Origin: Actinocatenispora comari
Lineage (GTDB): Bacteria; Actinomycetota; Actinomycetes; Mycobacteriales; Micromonosporaceae
Assembly (NCBI RefSeq): GCF_017312725.1
Contig: NZ_BOPO01000113.1
Location: 62,001 to 126,000, forward strand
Length of the DNA stretch: 64,000 nucleotides
Direction of reading: 5' to 3'
Notes under the pieces: generated by a model
The model's input: the letters and a program-made list of their open reading frames with translations, nothing else
Told to the model about the DNA's origin: nothing
Databases searched by the model: none
Made by a program: the position numbers and the translations under genes
Part shown: in pieces, positions 25,318 to 33,640 of the stretch
Layout: every line of letters begins with the position of its first letter
Position numbering within the stretch: position 1 is the stretch's first letter

Positions 25318-26649
25318 TCAGCAGTGGGCGAAGAAGCGGTCCAGGACCCGGACGCCGAACCGCAGCGCGTCGACCGGGACCCGCTCGTCGACACCGTGGA
25401 ACAGGCCGGTGAAGTCCAGGTCGGCGGGCAGCTTCAGCGGCGCGAACCCGAAGTGCCGGATGCCCAGCCGGCCCAGCGCCTTGCCGTCGGTCCCACCGAA
25501 CATCATGTACGGCACCGGCCGGGCGCCGGCGTCGTGGTGCCGCAGCGACTCGGCCATCGCGTCCACCAGCGGCCCGTTGAAGTCGGTCTCCAGCGCCGGC
25601 TGGTGCTGCTCGTAGGCGATCTCGACGTCGGCGCCGGCCAGCCGCTGAATCTCGGCGAGGAAGCCGTCCTCGTGCCCGGGCAGCGCCCGGCCGTCGACGG
25701 TCGCGTGCGCCTCGCCGGGCACCACGTTCGTCTTGTACCCGGCCGACAGCATCGTCGGGTTGGCGGTGTTGCGCACGGTGGCACCGATCGCCCGGGCCAT
25801 CGGCCCGAGCTTGGCGATCACCTGCTCCGGCCGCTCCGGATCCAGCTCCACCCCGTACGCGTCGGACACCTCGTCGAGGAACCGGCGCACCGTCGGGGTC
25901 AGCTCCACCGGGAACTCGTGCGCGCTGATCCGGGCCACCGCCCGGCACATCGCGGCGACCGCGTTGTCGTGGTGCACCATCGAGCCGTGCCCGGGCGCGC
26001 CGCGGGCCGTCAGCCGCATCCAGTTGAGGCCCTTCTCGGCCGTCTGGATCAGGTAGAGCCGCAGGTCGTCGGAGACCGAGACCGAGTAGCCGCCGACCTC
26101 GCCGATCGCCTCGGTGACGCCCTCGAACAGTTCGGCGTGGTGCTCGATCACGTGGTGCGCGCCGTAGGTGGAGCCGGCCTCCTCGTCGGCGAAGAACGCC
26201 AGCACCAGGTCGCGCGGCGGCACCGAACCGGTACGCCGCCACTGGCGGACCAGCGCCAGCACCATCGCGTCGAAGTCCTTCATGTCGACCGCGCCGCGGC
26301 CCCACACGTACCCGTCGCGCACCTCGCCGGAGAACGGGTGCACCTGCCACTCGGCCGGGTCGGCCGGCACCACGTCGAGGTGGCCGTGCACCAGGAGCGG
26401 CGACCGGGACGGGTCGGCACCGGGGATGCGGGCCACCAGCGACGCGCGGCCCGGCGCGCTCTCGGTCAGGAACGAGTCGATGCCCACCTCGGCCAGCTGC
26501 GCCGCCACGTACTCGGCCGCCGCCCGCTCGCCGACGCTGGTGTCGTTGTCGCCGGTGTTGGTGCTGTCGATGCGCAGCAACTCCTGGCAGATCCGCACCA
26601 CCTCGTCGGTCGCGGCGGGCGGGTTCGGCCCGGAATCGGTCGTGGTCAT
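25318..26649 (-). CDS. M20-family metallopeptidase/deacylase
   Basis: 443 residues with M20 metal-site motifs: LLVHGHLDVVPA (His and Asp), WGRGAVDMKD (bridging Asp), FFADEEAGSTYGAH (catalytic Glu pair), and a late FGGTDGKAL with FHGVDERVP (final His). The dimerisation domain in between has GAPGHGSMVHHDNAV. It belongs to the ArgE/DapE/carboxypeptidase G2 superfamily; the exact peptide or N-acyl amino acid substrate is unknown. It is cytosolic. Confidence 0.92.
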   Translation of the reverse strand: MTTTDSGPNPPAATDEVVRICQELLRIDSTNTGDNDTSVGERAAAEYVAAQLAEVGIDSFLTESAPGRASLVARIPGADPSRSPLLVHGHLDVVPADPAEWQVHPFSGEVRDGYVWGRGAVDMKDFDAMVLALVRQWRRTGSVPPRDLVLAFFADEEAGSTYGAHHVIEHHAELFEGVTEAIGEVGGYSVSVSDDLRLYLIQTAEKGLNWMRLTARGAPGHGSMVHHDNAVAAMCRAVARISAHEFPVELTPTVRRFLDEVSDAYGVELDPERPEQVIAKLGPMARAIGATVRNTANPTMLSAGYKTNVVPGEAHATVDGRALPGHEDGFLAEIQRLAGADVEIAYEQHQPALETDFNGPLVDAMAESLRHHDAGARPVPYMMFGGTDGKALGRLGIRHFGFAPLKLPADLDFTGLFHGVDERVPVDALRFGVRVLDRFFAHC

Positions 26650-26872
26650 GCGCCCACCCGGCCGGTGTCTCGCTCGTTCATCCGCCCTTCATACCAGCAC
26701 TGGTGGAACGGGCGGGGACACGGCCCGGCCCGGTCCTGCGGCCGGCCGCGCGGCCGTGGTGCGGGTCATGCCGGCGCCACCGCCGACGACGGCCCGGTGG
26801 CCGCGGGACGGCCGTATCGTTGCTGGTGGCGTATCGGCGCGGGGCGCGCCGGCGGCGGGGAGGGCCAGGGAG

Positions 26873-28546
26873 ATGATCGATCGCCGAGCGGCGAAACCGG
26901 TGCTGCTGACCGTGGACGACGATCCGGGCGTGTCCCGGGCGGTGGCCCGCGACCTGCGCCGGCGGTACGGCGAGGACTTCCGGGTGGTCCGGGCCGATTC
27001 CGGCCGGGACGCGCTCGACGCGTTGCGGGAGCTCAAGCTGCGCGGCGAGCCGGTCGCCGCGATGCTCGCCGACTACCGGATGCCGGAAATGACCGGCATC
27101 GACTTCCTGGAGCAGGCGATGGACCTGTTCCCCCGGGCGCGCCGGGCGCTGCTAACCGCGTACGCGGACACCGACGCGGCGATCCAGGCGATCAACGTGG
27201 TCGACGTCGACCACTACCTGCTCAAGCCGTGGGACCCGCCGGAGGAGAAGCTGTACCCGGTGGTCGACGCGCTGATCGAGATGTGGCGGGCCACCGGCGA
27301 GACGCCGGTCGACGAGGTCAAGGTCGTCGGGCACCGGTGGTCGGCGCCGTCGTTCGCCGCGCGCGAGTTCCTCGCCCGCAACACCGTGCCGTACCGGTGG
27401 TTCAGCGTGGACGAACCGGAGGGCCAGCGGCTGCTGTCCGCGGCCGGCGCCACCGCCGACGACATCCCGGTGGTGATCACCCCGGACGGCGGCGTGCTGC
27501 GGGCCCCCGGCGAGGTCGAGCTCGCCGGGGCGGTCGGGCTGTCCACCGCACCGTCCGCCGACTTCTACGACCTGGTCGTGATCGGCGCCGGGCCGGCCGG
27601 GCTCGGTGCGGCGGTCTACGGCGCCTCCGAGGGGCTGCGTACCGTGCTGGTCGAGCGGGAGGCGACCGGCGGGCAGGCCGGGCAGAGCTCCCGGATCGAG
27701 AACTACCTCGGCTTCCCGGACGGCGTCTCCGGCTCCCAGCTGACCGACCGGGCCCGCCGCCAGGCGGTCAAGTTCGGCACCGAGGTGCTCGCCGCCCGTG
27801 ACGTGGTGGCGCTGGAGGCACGCGGCTCGGCCCGGGTGGTCCGGTTCGGCGACGGTACCGAGGTCGCCGCGCACGCGGTCATCCTCGCCACCGGCGTCGC
27901 CTACCGCACGCTCGACGCGGACGGCTCCGAGCGGCTCACCGGCCGCGGCGTCTACTACGGCTCGGCGAACACCGAGGCCCCGTCCTGTGCCGGCCAACCG
28001 GTGTACGTCGTGGGCGGCGCCAACTCCGCCGGCCAGGCCGCGGTGTTCTTCTCCCGGCACGCCCGCTCGGTGACGATCCTGGTCCGCGGCGAGTCGTTGA
28101 AGCGCTCGATGTCGCACTACCTGATCGAACAGATCGAGGCGATCGAGTCCATCACCGTGCGGCCCAACACCGTCGTCGACGAGGTGGTCGGCGACGACCA
28201 CCTGGTCCGGCTGCGGCTGCGCGACCGGCTCACCGACACCGTCGACGAGGTCGACTCCAACCACCTGTTCGTGTTCATCGGCGCCCGGCCGCACACCGAC
28301 TGGCTCGACGGCGTCGTGGAACGCGACCCGCTGGGCTTCGTCCGTACCGGGCCCGACCTGGTGGTCAGCGGGGAACGGCCGGCCGGCTGGACGCTGGACC
28401 GGGACCCCTACTACCTGGAGTCGAGCCTGCCGGGCGTGTTCGTCGCCGGCGACGTGCGGTCCGAGTCGGTGAAGCGGGTCGCCGCCGCCGTCGGTGAGGG
28501 CGCGATGGCCGTCACCCTGGTGCACCGGTACCTGGAGGACCAGTGA
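26873..28546 (+). CDS. Receiver + glutaredoxin-like + thioredoxin-reductase-like fusion
   Basis: 557 residues. Residues ~9-125 are a CheY-like receiver: VLLTVDDDPGV, phospho-acceptor Asp67 in MLADYRMPEMTG, Thr95 in LLTAYAD, Lys118 in YLLKPWD. Residues ~150-225 resemble a glutaredoxin fold (VPYRWFSVDEPEGQRLL, IPVVITPDGGVLRAP) but lack any Cys pair. Residues ~230-557 are a TrxR-like flavoprotein: VVIGAGPAGLGAAVYGASEG, GGQAGQSSRIENYLGFP, VYVVGGANSAGQAAVFFS, VFVAGDVRSESVKR. The TrxR CxxC is absent; the only Cys I see is in APSCAGQP. This type is known in actinobacteria, but its reaction is not. It is followed by a histidine kinase that is the obvious phosphodonor. Confidence 0.88.
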   Translation: MIDRRAAKPVLLTVDDDPGVSRAVARDLRRRYGEDFRVVRADSGRDALDALRELKLRGEPVAAMLADYRMPEMTGIDFLEQAMDLFPRARRALLTAYADTDAAIQAINVVDVDHYLLKPWDPPEEKLYPVVDALIEMWRATGETPVDEVKVVGHRWSAPSFAAREFLARNTVPYRWFSVDEPEGQRLLSAAGATADDIPVVITPDGGVLRAPGEVELAGAVGLSTAPSADFYDLVVIGAGPAGLGAAVYGASEGLRTVLVEREATGGQAGQSSRIENYLGFPDGVSGSQLTDRARRQAVKFGTEVLAARDVVALEARGSARVVRFGDGTEVAAHAVILATGVAYRTLDADGSERLTGRGVYYGSANTEAPSCAGQPVYVVGGANSAGQAAVFFSRHARSVTILVRGESLKRSMSHYLIEQIEAIESITVRPNTVVDEVVGDDHLVRLRLRDRLTDTVDEVDSNHLFVFIGARPHTDWLDGVVERDPLGFVRTGPDLVVSGERPAGWTLDRDPYYLESSLPGVFVAGDVRSESVKRVAAAVGEGAMAVTLVHRYLEDQ

Positions 28547-28566
28547 CCGGGCGGCGAGACAGGACG

Positions 28567-28650
28567 CCGATGAGCGAGCGCCAGCGAGCGCGACAGCATC
28601 GTGCCTCGTGGTGCCTCATGGCCGTTCCGACGAAGGAGGAACGGCCATGA
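28567..28650 (+). other. Short GAGCGAGCG repeat and 26-codon leader ORF before the kinase
   Basis: ATGAGCGAGCGCCAGCGAGC at 28570 starts a 26-codon frame reading MSERQRARQHRASWCLMAVP and ending in a TGA that overlaps the kinase ATG (ATGA at 28647-28650). The GCGAGCG-cca-GCGAGCG core resembles a short dispersed repeat I recall from Micromonospora-type genomes, where it often produces MSERxE-type leaders. It could be a coupled leader peptide or simply a repeat insertion; I favour the repeat. Confidence 0.45.
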
Positions 28651-30068
28651 GCATCGATCGGTCCCAGCTGGCGGGGATGGCGCTGTTCGAGCACCTCACC
28701 GACGAACAGACGGAGTGGATCGCCGAGCACGCCGACGAGGTGGCGGTGCCGGCCGGCGAGATGCTGCTGCGCGAGGGTGAGCCCGCCCGCTGCTTCTACG
28801 TGCTGCGCTCCGGCACCCTGTCGCTGTTTCGCACCGTGCGCGGCGACGAGGTGGAGCTCAACCGCACCGATCACGTCGGGGCGTACTGCGGTGCGGTGCG
28901 GTTCTACTTCGGCGACCAGATCGAGCAGTCGTACGACTCGGCCGTACGCGCGGTGACCGACTGCGTGTTCTACGCGCTGCCGGCGGACGAGTTCAACGCC
29001 GCGTTCGGCCGGTGGTTCCCGATGGCGGTGCACCTGCTGCAGGGCATGTTCGCCGGCAAGCGCAACACCGAGACGCTGGTGACCCAGCGGGAACGGCTGC
29101 TCGCGCTGGGCAAGCTGACCGCCGGGCTCACCCACGAGCTGAACAACCCGGCCGCCGCCGCGGTACGGGCCACCGACGCGCTGCGCGAGCGGGTCGCCGG
29201 GATGCGGCACAAGCTGTCCCTGCTCGCCGCCGGTGACCTGCACGTCCAGCAGCTCAAGCACCTCACCGGGGTGCAGGAGGAGTTCGTCGCCCGCGTCGCG
29301 AAGGCGCCGGCGCTGACCGCGCTGGAGACCAGCGACCGCGAGGACGCGATCACCGACTGGCTGGACGAGCACGACGTCGCCCGCGGCTGGGAGATGGCGC
29401 CGGTGCTGACCGCGGCCGGCATCACCGTGGACGACCTGGACCTGCTGGCGGCCAGTACCGAGCCGGAGTTCCTGGAGCCGGCGCTGCGCTGGCTCGGGTA
29501 CTCGGTGGAGACCGAGACGCTGATGAACGAGATCCAGCAGGCGGTCGTCCGCATCTCGGCGCTGGTCGGCTCGGCCAAGCAGTACTCCCAGCTCGACCGG
29601 GCGCCGCACCGCGACGTCGACCTGACCGAGGGGCTCGACTCGACGCTGGTGATGCTGGCGGTCAAGCTCGGCGAGCACGTCACCGTGGTCAAGGAGTACG
29701 ACCCGACGCTGCCGCCGGTGCCCGCCTACGCCGCCGAGCTCAACCAGGTGTGGACCAACATCATCGACAACGCGGTCGACGCGATGGACGGCGCCGGCAC
29801 CCTGACCATCCGGACCCGGCGGGAGGGCGACCGCGCGGTCGTCGAGATCGGCGACACCGGGCCGGGCATCCCGGCGGCGCTGCAGCAGCAGATCTTCGAG
29901 CCGTTCTTCACCACCAAGCCGATCGGCCAGGGCACCGGCCTCGGGCTGGACGTCAGCTGGCGGATCGTGGTCAAGCGGCACGGCGGCGACCTGCGGGTGA
30001 CCTCCACACCCGGCGACACCCGGTTCCGGATCAGCCTCCCGCTGTCCGCACCGACCGGTCAGCCCTGA
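28647..30068 (+). CDS. Cyclic-nucleotide-domain sensor histidine kinase
   Basis: 473 residues. The N-terminal ~1-135 is a CRP-like cNMP-binding fold ([52 protein letters not shown]). A helical linker carries the H-box [16 protein letters not shown] (His163). The HATPase domain shows N-box [15 protein letters not shown]1 GDTGPGIP, F-box FEPFFTTK and G2 GTGLGLDVS. There is no membrane segment, so the sensor is cytosolic. An ideal AAGGAGGA site precedes the ATG at 28647. It lies 100 bp downstream of the receiver-TrxR gene, its likely target. A 19-bp tandem repeat covers the stop. Confidence 0.92.
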   Translation: MSIDRSQLAGMALFEHLTDEQTEWIAEHADEVAVPAGEMLLREGEPARCFYVLRSGTLSLFRTVRGDEVELNRTDHVGAYCGAVRFYFGDQIEQSYDSAVRAVTDCVFYALPADEFNAAFGRWFPMAVHLLQGMFAGKRNTETLVTQRERLLALGKLTAGLTHELNNPAAAAVRATDALRERVAGMRHKLSLLAAGDLHVQQLKHLTGVQEEFVARVAKAPALTALETSDREDAITDWLDEHDVARGWEMAPVLTAAGITVDDLDLLAASTEPEFLEPALRWLGYSVETETLMNEIQQAVVRISALVGSAKQYSQLDRAPHRDVDLTEGLDSTLVMLAVKLGEHVTVVKEYDPTLPPVPAYAAELNQVWTNIIDNAVDAMDGAGTLTIRTRREGDRAVVEIGDTGPGIPAALQQQIFEPFFTTKPIGQGTGLGLDVSWRIVVKRHGGDLRVTSTPGDTRFRISLPLSAPTGQP

Positions 30069-30125
30069 ACCGACCAGTCAGCACTGAACCGACCGGTCAG
30101 CACTGAACCGACCGGCCGGCACTGG
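30050..30125. repeat. 19-bp tandem repeat, four copies, spanning the kinase stop codon
   Basis: Units at 30050-30068, 30069-30087, 30088-30106 and 30107-30125 follow ACCGACCGGTCAGCACTGA. Units 1-3 each end in TGA (30066, 30085, 30104). Nineteen is not a multiple of three, so the three stops fall in three frames. Unit 4 ends TGG. Confidence 0.95.
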
Positions 30126-30167
30126 TCGGCGCACGCCGACGCTGCGGAGGTCGGCCGGCCGGGACGG

Positions 30168-31136
30168 CTACTGCTCCTGCGGCAGCACGACGAGCCGCCG
30201 GCCCCGCAGGTCGGTGCGCTGCCAGGCGGCCCCGACATCGCGCAGCGGCACCGTCGCCAGCCCGACGGTCAGTTCCCCGGCCCGGACCCAGGACAGCACC
30301 TGCTCGTACACCGCGGGGAAGCTCTCGGCGTCGAGCCCGGTGGCCGCGCCGACGATCTCCAGCCCGGAGGTGCGCAGGCTGGCGGCGGGCACGGTGGTCT
30401 CGGCACCGGCGACCTCGCCGATCTGGACCAGCCGGGTCCGCCGGCCGAGCGCGAACGTGTCCGGGACCAGCGCGCGCAGCAACACGTCGGTGGGCCGGCC
30501 CCACAGGTAGTCCGCGATCACGTGGTAGCCGTCGCCCGCCGCGTCCCGGTACGCCCGCAGCAGGTCGTCGTCGGGCACCGCGGTGTTGATCACCGTGTCG
30601 GCGCCGAGCTCGCGCAACTCGCGGAGCTGGTCGTCGTCGCGCCCGGTGACCACGACGCGGCCGGCACCGAGCAGCCGGGCGATCTTGACGGTGAGCCGGC
30701 CGGCCACCCCGGTCCCGCCCTGGACGAGCACGGTCTGGCCGGGTTCGAGCTCACCGGCCGCGCGGATCGACATCGCGGTGACGGCCGAGCTGAGCACCGA
30801 CAGCACGGTCGGGTCGATCCCGGCCGGAATCGGACGGGTCAGCCCCGGGTCGACCGCGCACAGCTCGGCGAGCGCGCCGTACGGCGGGCGGACGTTGCCG
30901 AAGGTCACCAGCGTGCCGTCCGGCAGCTCACCGACGCCGTCGAACGTCGGGATCATCGGTAGTGCGGCGAGGTAGCGGGCGGCGGTGTAGTGCTCGCCGG
31001 CCACGATCGCCCGGTCGACGTTCTCGACCGCGACCGCCCGGACCCGGAGCAGGACCTCGCCGTCCTGCGGCACCGGGTCCGGGAAGTCCTCGTACCGGGG
31101 GACGCCGCCGACCTCGTGCACCACCGCGGCCTTCAT
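30168..31136 (-). CDS. Zinc-independent quinone oxidoreductase (MDR family)
   Basis: 322 residues. It opens MKAAVVHEVGGVPRYEDFPD, then ELEPGQTVLVQGGTGVAGRL (NADPH Rossmann loop) and VVVTGRDDDQLRELRELGAD. The usual MDR zinc ligands (GHE and Cys lobe) are not seen, consistent with QOR-type enzymes. The ATG at 31136 has AGGAG 6 bases upstream and overlaps the stop of a small upstream ORF by ATGA. It is likely de-repressed when TetR leaves the tetO-like sites. Predicted to reduce quinones or enones; the substrate is unproven. Confidence 0.88.
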   Translation of the reverse strand: MKAAVVHEVGGVPRYEDFPDPVPQDGEVLLRVRAVAVENVDRAIVAGEHYTAARYLAALPMIPTFDGVGELPDGTLVTFGNVRPPYGALAELCAVDPGLTRPIPAGIDPTVLSVLSSAVTAMSIRAAGELEPGQTVLVQGGTGVAGRLTVKIARLLGAGRVVVTGRDDDQLRELRELGADTVINTAVPDDDLLRAYRDAAGDGYHVIADYLWGRPTDVLLRALVPDTFALGRRTRLVQIGEVAGAETTVPAASLRTSGLEIVGAATGLDAESFPAVYEQVLSWVRAGELTVGLATVPLRDVGAAWQRTDLRGRRLVVLPQEQ

Positions 31137-31366
31137 CGCAGCTCCTGGCCGAAGAGGGCGGCGATGCTCCGCTGCCAGGCCACGAGCACCCGGGGCGGCC
31201 GGGCCGGCGAGTGGTGGTGCGTGCGGCGCTCGGTGGTCGTGCTGTGCCCGCGACCGTGGCGGGTCGCGCCCTGGTGCCCGGCCGCCCGCTCGCGGTGCGC
31301 GGGAACGCCGGGGACGCGATGGGTCGCCCCGTGCAGGGTGCCGAGCAGGGTCCGTCCGTCGGGCAT
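31133..31366 (-). CDS. Small His/Arg-rich ORF coupled to the quinone oxidoreductase
   Basis: 77 codons from ATG 31366 (or 80 from GTG 31375), ending in a TGA that overlaps the next start as ATGA. GAAGGGGAG lies 8 bases before the ATG. The sequence MPDGRTLLGTLHGATHRVPG continues into a basic, His-rich middle (TTTERRTHHHSPARPPR) and ends VLVAWQRSIAALFGQELR. I recognise no family. Position right behind the tetO array, a good ribosome site and the overlap favour it being translated, either as a protein or as a coupling leader. Confidence 0.5.
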   Translation of the reverse strand: MPDGRTLLGTLHGATHRVPGVPAHRERAAGHQGATRHGRGHSTTTERRTHHHSPARPPRVLVAWQRSIAALFGQELR

Positions 31367-31387
31367 GGTGGCCACTCCCCTTCACTG

Positions 31388-31450
31388 TCTCTATCGGTGA
31401 TAGACGGACTCTATCACCGATAGAGAGCGGTTCTCAATCACTGATAGAGT
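31388..31450. promoter_or_regulatory. Three tetO-like operators
   Basis: Three 19-bp sites: TCTCTATCGGTGATAGACG (31388-31406), ACTCTATCACCGATAGAGA (31408-31426) and TCTCAATCACTGATAGAGT (31432-31450). They are spaced 20 and 24 bp start to start. They match the shape of the Tn10 operators tetO1/tetO2 (CTATCA-n-TGATAG core). They lie between the divergent tetR and small-ORF/quinone-reductase units. Confidence 0.93.
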
Positions 31451-31459
31451 GGCCGCGGG

Positions 31460-32101
31460 GTGAGGCCGGTGGCGTTGGACAGGCGGCAGATCGTGGCCGA
31501 GGCCGTCGCGCTGCTCGACGCGGACGGGCTAGACGGCGTGACGCTGCGCAAGCTCGCGGCCCGGCTCGGCGTGCAGCAGCCCACCCTCTACTGGTACCTG
31601 CCGAACAAGGCGGCGCTGATCACCGCGGTCGCCGACGCCGTCCTCGAGCAGCAGTTCGCCGAGCTGACGCCGCCGCCACCGGAAGAGTGCTGGCAGGAGT
31701 GGCTGGCCGGGCTGGCGCAACGGCTGCGCCAGGCGCTGCTGGCCCATCCGGACGGTGCCCGACTCGTCTCGATCTCGCAGCTCTCCCTGCGGATGGCCGC
31801 GATCTCCGAGCTCGCGATCAGCACCCTGGTGGCCCGGGACGTGCCGCTGCGCCAGGCCCGGCTGATCGTGCTGACCGTGGAGCACTTCACGGTCGGTCAC
31901 GTGCTGGAGGAACAGACCGGGCGGCCGGCGGCGACCTCCGCGCCGGACTTCGACCTCGAGGCGTTCACCCGGACCCACCCGACGGTCGTCGCCGGAATCA
32001 CCGAGTACTTCCAGGACGATCGCACCGCCGACGACCTGTTCCGCGACTGCCTGGACGTGATCATCCGCGGCGCCGCGACGACCGCCGGCCACACCCGCTG
32101 A
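31460..32101 (+). CDS. TetR-family repressor of the classical TetR type
   Basis: 213 residues from GTG 31460 (VRPVALDRRQIVAEAVALLD); a second GTG at 31469 is possible. The DNA-binding domain is close to Tn10 TetR: LRKLAARLGVQQPTLYWYL with NK following, keeping the QPTLYW recognition helix. The C-terminal domain is TetR_C-like (WQEWLAGLAQRLRQALLAHP, VEHFTVGHVLEEQ). The tetracycline/Mg ligands of TetR (His64 and the HLGTR segment) are not preserved, so the effector probably differs. It is divergent from the reductase unit across three operators. Confidence 0.93.
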   Translation: MRPVALDRRQIVAEAVALLDADGLDGVTLRKLAARLGVQQPTLYWYLPNKAALITAVADAVLEQQFAELTPPPPEECWQEWLAGLAQRLRQALLAHPDGARLVSISQLSLRMAAISELAISTLVARDVPLRQARLIVLTVEHFTVGHVLEEQTGRPAATSAPDFDLEAFTRTHPTVVAGITEYFQDDRTADDLFRDCLDVIIRGAATTAGHTR

Positions 32102-32251
32102 CCGAGCGCCGCGCGCCACCGGAAGGTTCCACGGTTCGAACGCATGGCCACCCCGGACCGTGGGTACTTCCAGGAGAGCGTCTCGGCGGTGCACCCGACC
32201 GGCGACGGCCGGCACCGCCCCGACCGGTCGACGACACCGTGGACGGGCGTC

Positions 32252-32575
32252 ATGGAGTTGAGCATCAGCATCGCGGTCGGTGTGGTCAGCATCGTGCTCG
32301 GCGTGGTCATCCGGATCCTGGTACCGCGCCCCCGGGTGGCGGAGTGCGCGGTCACCGCGTTCGTCGCGCTGGTCGGCGGCGAACTCGGCGTGCTGATCGG
32401 CGCGCAGACCGGAATCAGCCAGTACCAGTGGATCGTCGGCATCGTGCTCGGTGCCGTGTCCGCGGGAGTCACGGCGATCCTGTTGTCGCTGCGGCGCACT
32501 CCGTATCCGCCGCACCACGCGCCGCCGCACCCGATGGAGGGGCACGAGTACCACCACGGGCGGCCGGGCACCTGA
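32252..32575 (+). CDS. Small membrane protein with His-rich tail
   Basis: About 107 residues from ATG 32252 (MELSISIAVGVVSIVLGVVI). Three hydrophobic segments follow: residues ~3-22, AVTAFVALVGGELGVLIGA, and WIVGIVLGAVSAGVTAILL. The cytosolic-type tail is His/Pro-rich (YPPHHAPPHPMEGHEYHH). The layout recalls transglycosylase-associated (GlsB/YeaQ) small membrane proteins but identity is uncertain. An alternative ATG at 32144 would add a polar 36-residue N-terminus. Function is unknown. Confidence 0.55.
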   Translation: MELSISIAVGVVSIVLGVVIRILVPRPRVAECAVTAFVALVGGELGVLIGAQTGISQYQWIVGIVLGAVSAGVTAILLSLRRTPYPPHHAPPHPMEGHEYHHGRPGT

Positions 32576-32747
32576 TCCTCGGCGAGCCCGGCGGCGGACC
32601 TGGCGGCAGGCTCGGCGCGGCATGATCGCGGCCGGCCGGATGGGTGGATTCGGGTCGCGATCATCACCCCATCGAGCCGGGCGGCGGGGCCGCCGGGCCG
32701 GTGTATGGTGCCCGGGACGGCCGCCGAGGTGGCCGTCACCCGCACTC

Positions 32748-32828
32748 GTGACACGGGGTGCCCCACGGCCGGGGCTGAGATCACACCCGTCGAACCTGAT
32801 CTAGTTTGTACTAGCGAAGGGATGTCGC
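32748..32828 (+). promoter_or_regulatory. TPP riboswitch (THI element)
   Basis: Core elements in order: ACACGGGGTGCC, GGGGCTGAGATCACACCCG, then AACCTGATCTAGTTTGTACT and AGCGAAGGGA. A P1 helix can form between 32748-32753 and 32823-32828. The ribosome site for thiM (GAAGGGA) is part of the conserved 3' aptamer segment, so ligand binding should hide it directly. Confidence 0.95.
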
Positions 32829-32830
32829 GC

Positions 32831-33640
32831 ATGTCGCGCACGCCTGCCGACCTGCTCCGTGCCAGCCGCGACGCGCTGGCCACCGTCCGGACCTCAGCAC
32901 CGTTGGTGCAGTGCATCACCAACTCCGTGGTCGTCAACACCACCGCGAACGCGTTGCTCGCGCTCGGCGCCGCACCGGCGATGGTCGACATCCCCGAGGA
33001 GGCCGGCGGGTTCGCCGCCGCCGCCTCGGGCCTGCTGGTCAACCTCGGTACGCCGGGGGCCGAGCACCGGGCCGCGATGCGCGCCGCGGTGGCCGGTGCC
33101 ACCGACGCGGGCACCCCGTGGGTGCTGGACCCGGTCGCCGTGGGCACCCTGCCGGTACGCACCGAGCTGGCCGCCACGCTGTGCGCCGCCGGCCCGGACG
33201 TGGTGCGGGGCAACGCATCCGAGATCCTCGCGGTCGCCGGCGCGGGCACTGGCGGGCGCGGCGTCGACGCCACCGACGATGCCGAGTCGGCCGCCGCGAC
33301 CGCAGCCGCACTGGCACGGCGGACCGGTGGGGTGGTCGCCGTCTCCGGACCGGTGGACGTGATCACCGACGGCCGCGACACCGTCCGGGTGCGCAACGGG
33401 CACCCGCACCTGACCCGGATGACCGGTGGCGGTTGCGCACTGGGCGCGGTCATCGCCGCCTTCGCCGCGACCGGGCCGGACCGGTTGGCGAGCACGGTGG
33501 CCGCGGTGCTGACCTACACGGTGGCCGCCGAGCTCGCCGCCGACCACGCGAACGGACCGGGCAGCTTCGCACCCGCGTTCCTGGACGCGCTGTCCACCGT
33601 GGACGGTGCGGCGCTCGAGTCGCGGGCGGTACTGGCATGA
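32831..33640 (+). CDS. thiM: Hydroxyethylthiazole kinase
   Basis: 269 residues. ThiM phosphorylates 4-methyl-5-hydroxyethylthiazole for thiamine salvage. Family features: [56 protein letters not shown], and [16 protein letters not shown] (anion hole and catalytic Cys region). The ATG at 32831 is 8 bases after GAAGGGA inside the TPP riboswitch; ATG 32822 would lie inside the aptamer. The stop overlaps the thiE start (ATGA). Confidence 0.96.
   Translation: MSRTPADLLRASRDALATVRTSAPLVQCITNSVVVNTTANALLALGAAPAMVDIPEEAGGFAAAASGLLVNLGTPGAEHRAAMRAAVAGATDAGTPWVLDPVAVGTLPVRTELAATLCAAGPDVVRGNASEILAVAGAGTGGRGVDATDDAESAAATAAALARRTGGVVAVSGPVDVITDGRDTVRVRNGHPHLTRMTGGGCALGAVIAAFAATGPDRLASTVAAVLTYTVAAELAADHANGPGSFAPAFLDALSTVDGAALESRAVLA

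Noticed and set aside
26650-26872. ACCAG-CA-CTGGT short palindrome before the receiver-TrxR gene
   Set aside because: Only 5-bp arms in GC-rich DNA; too weak to call an operator.
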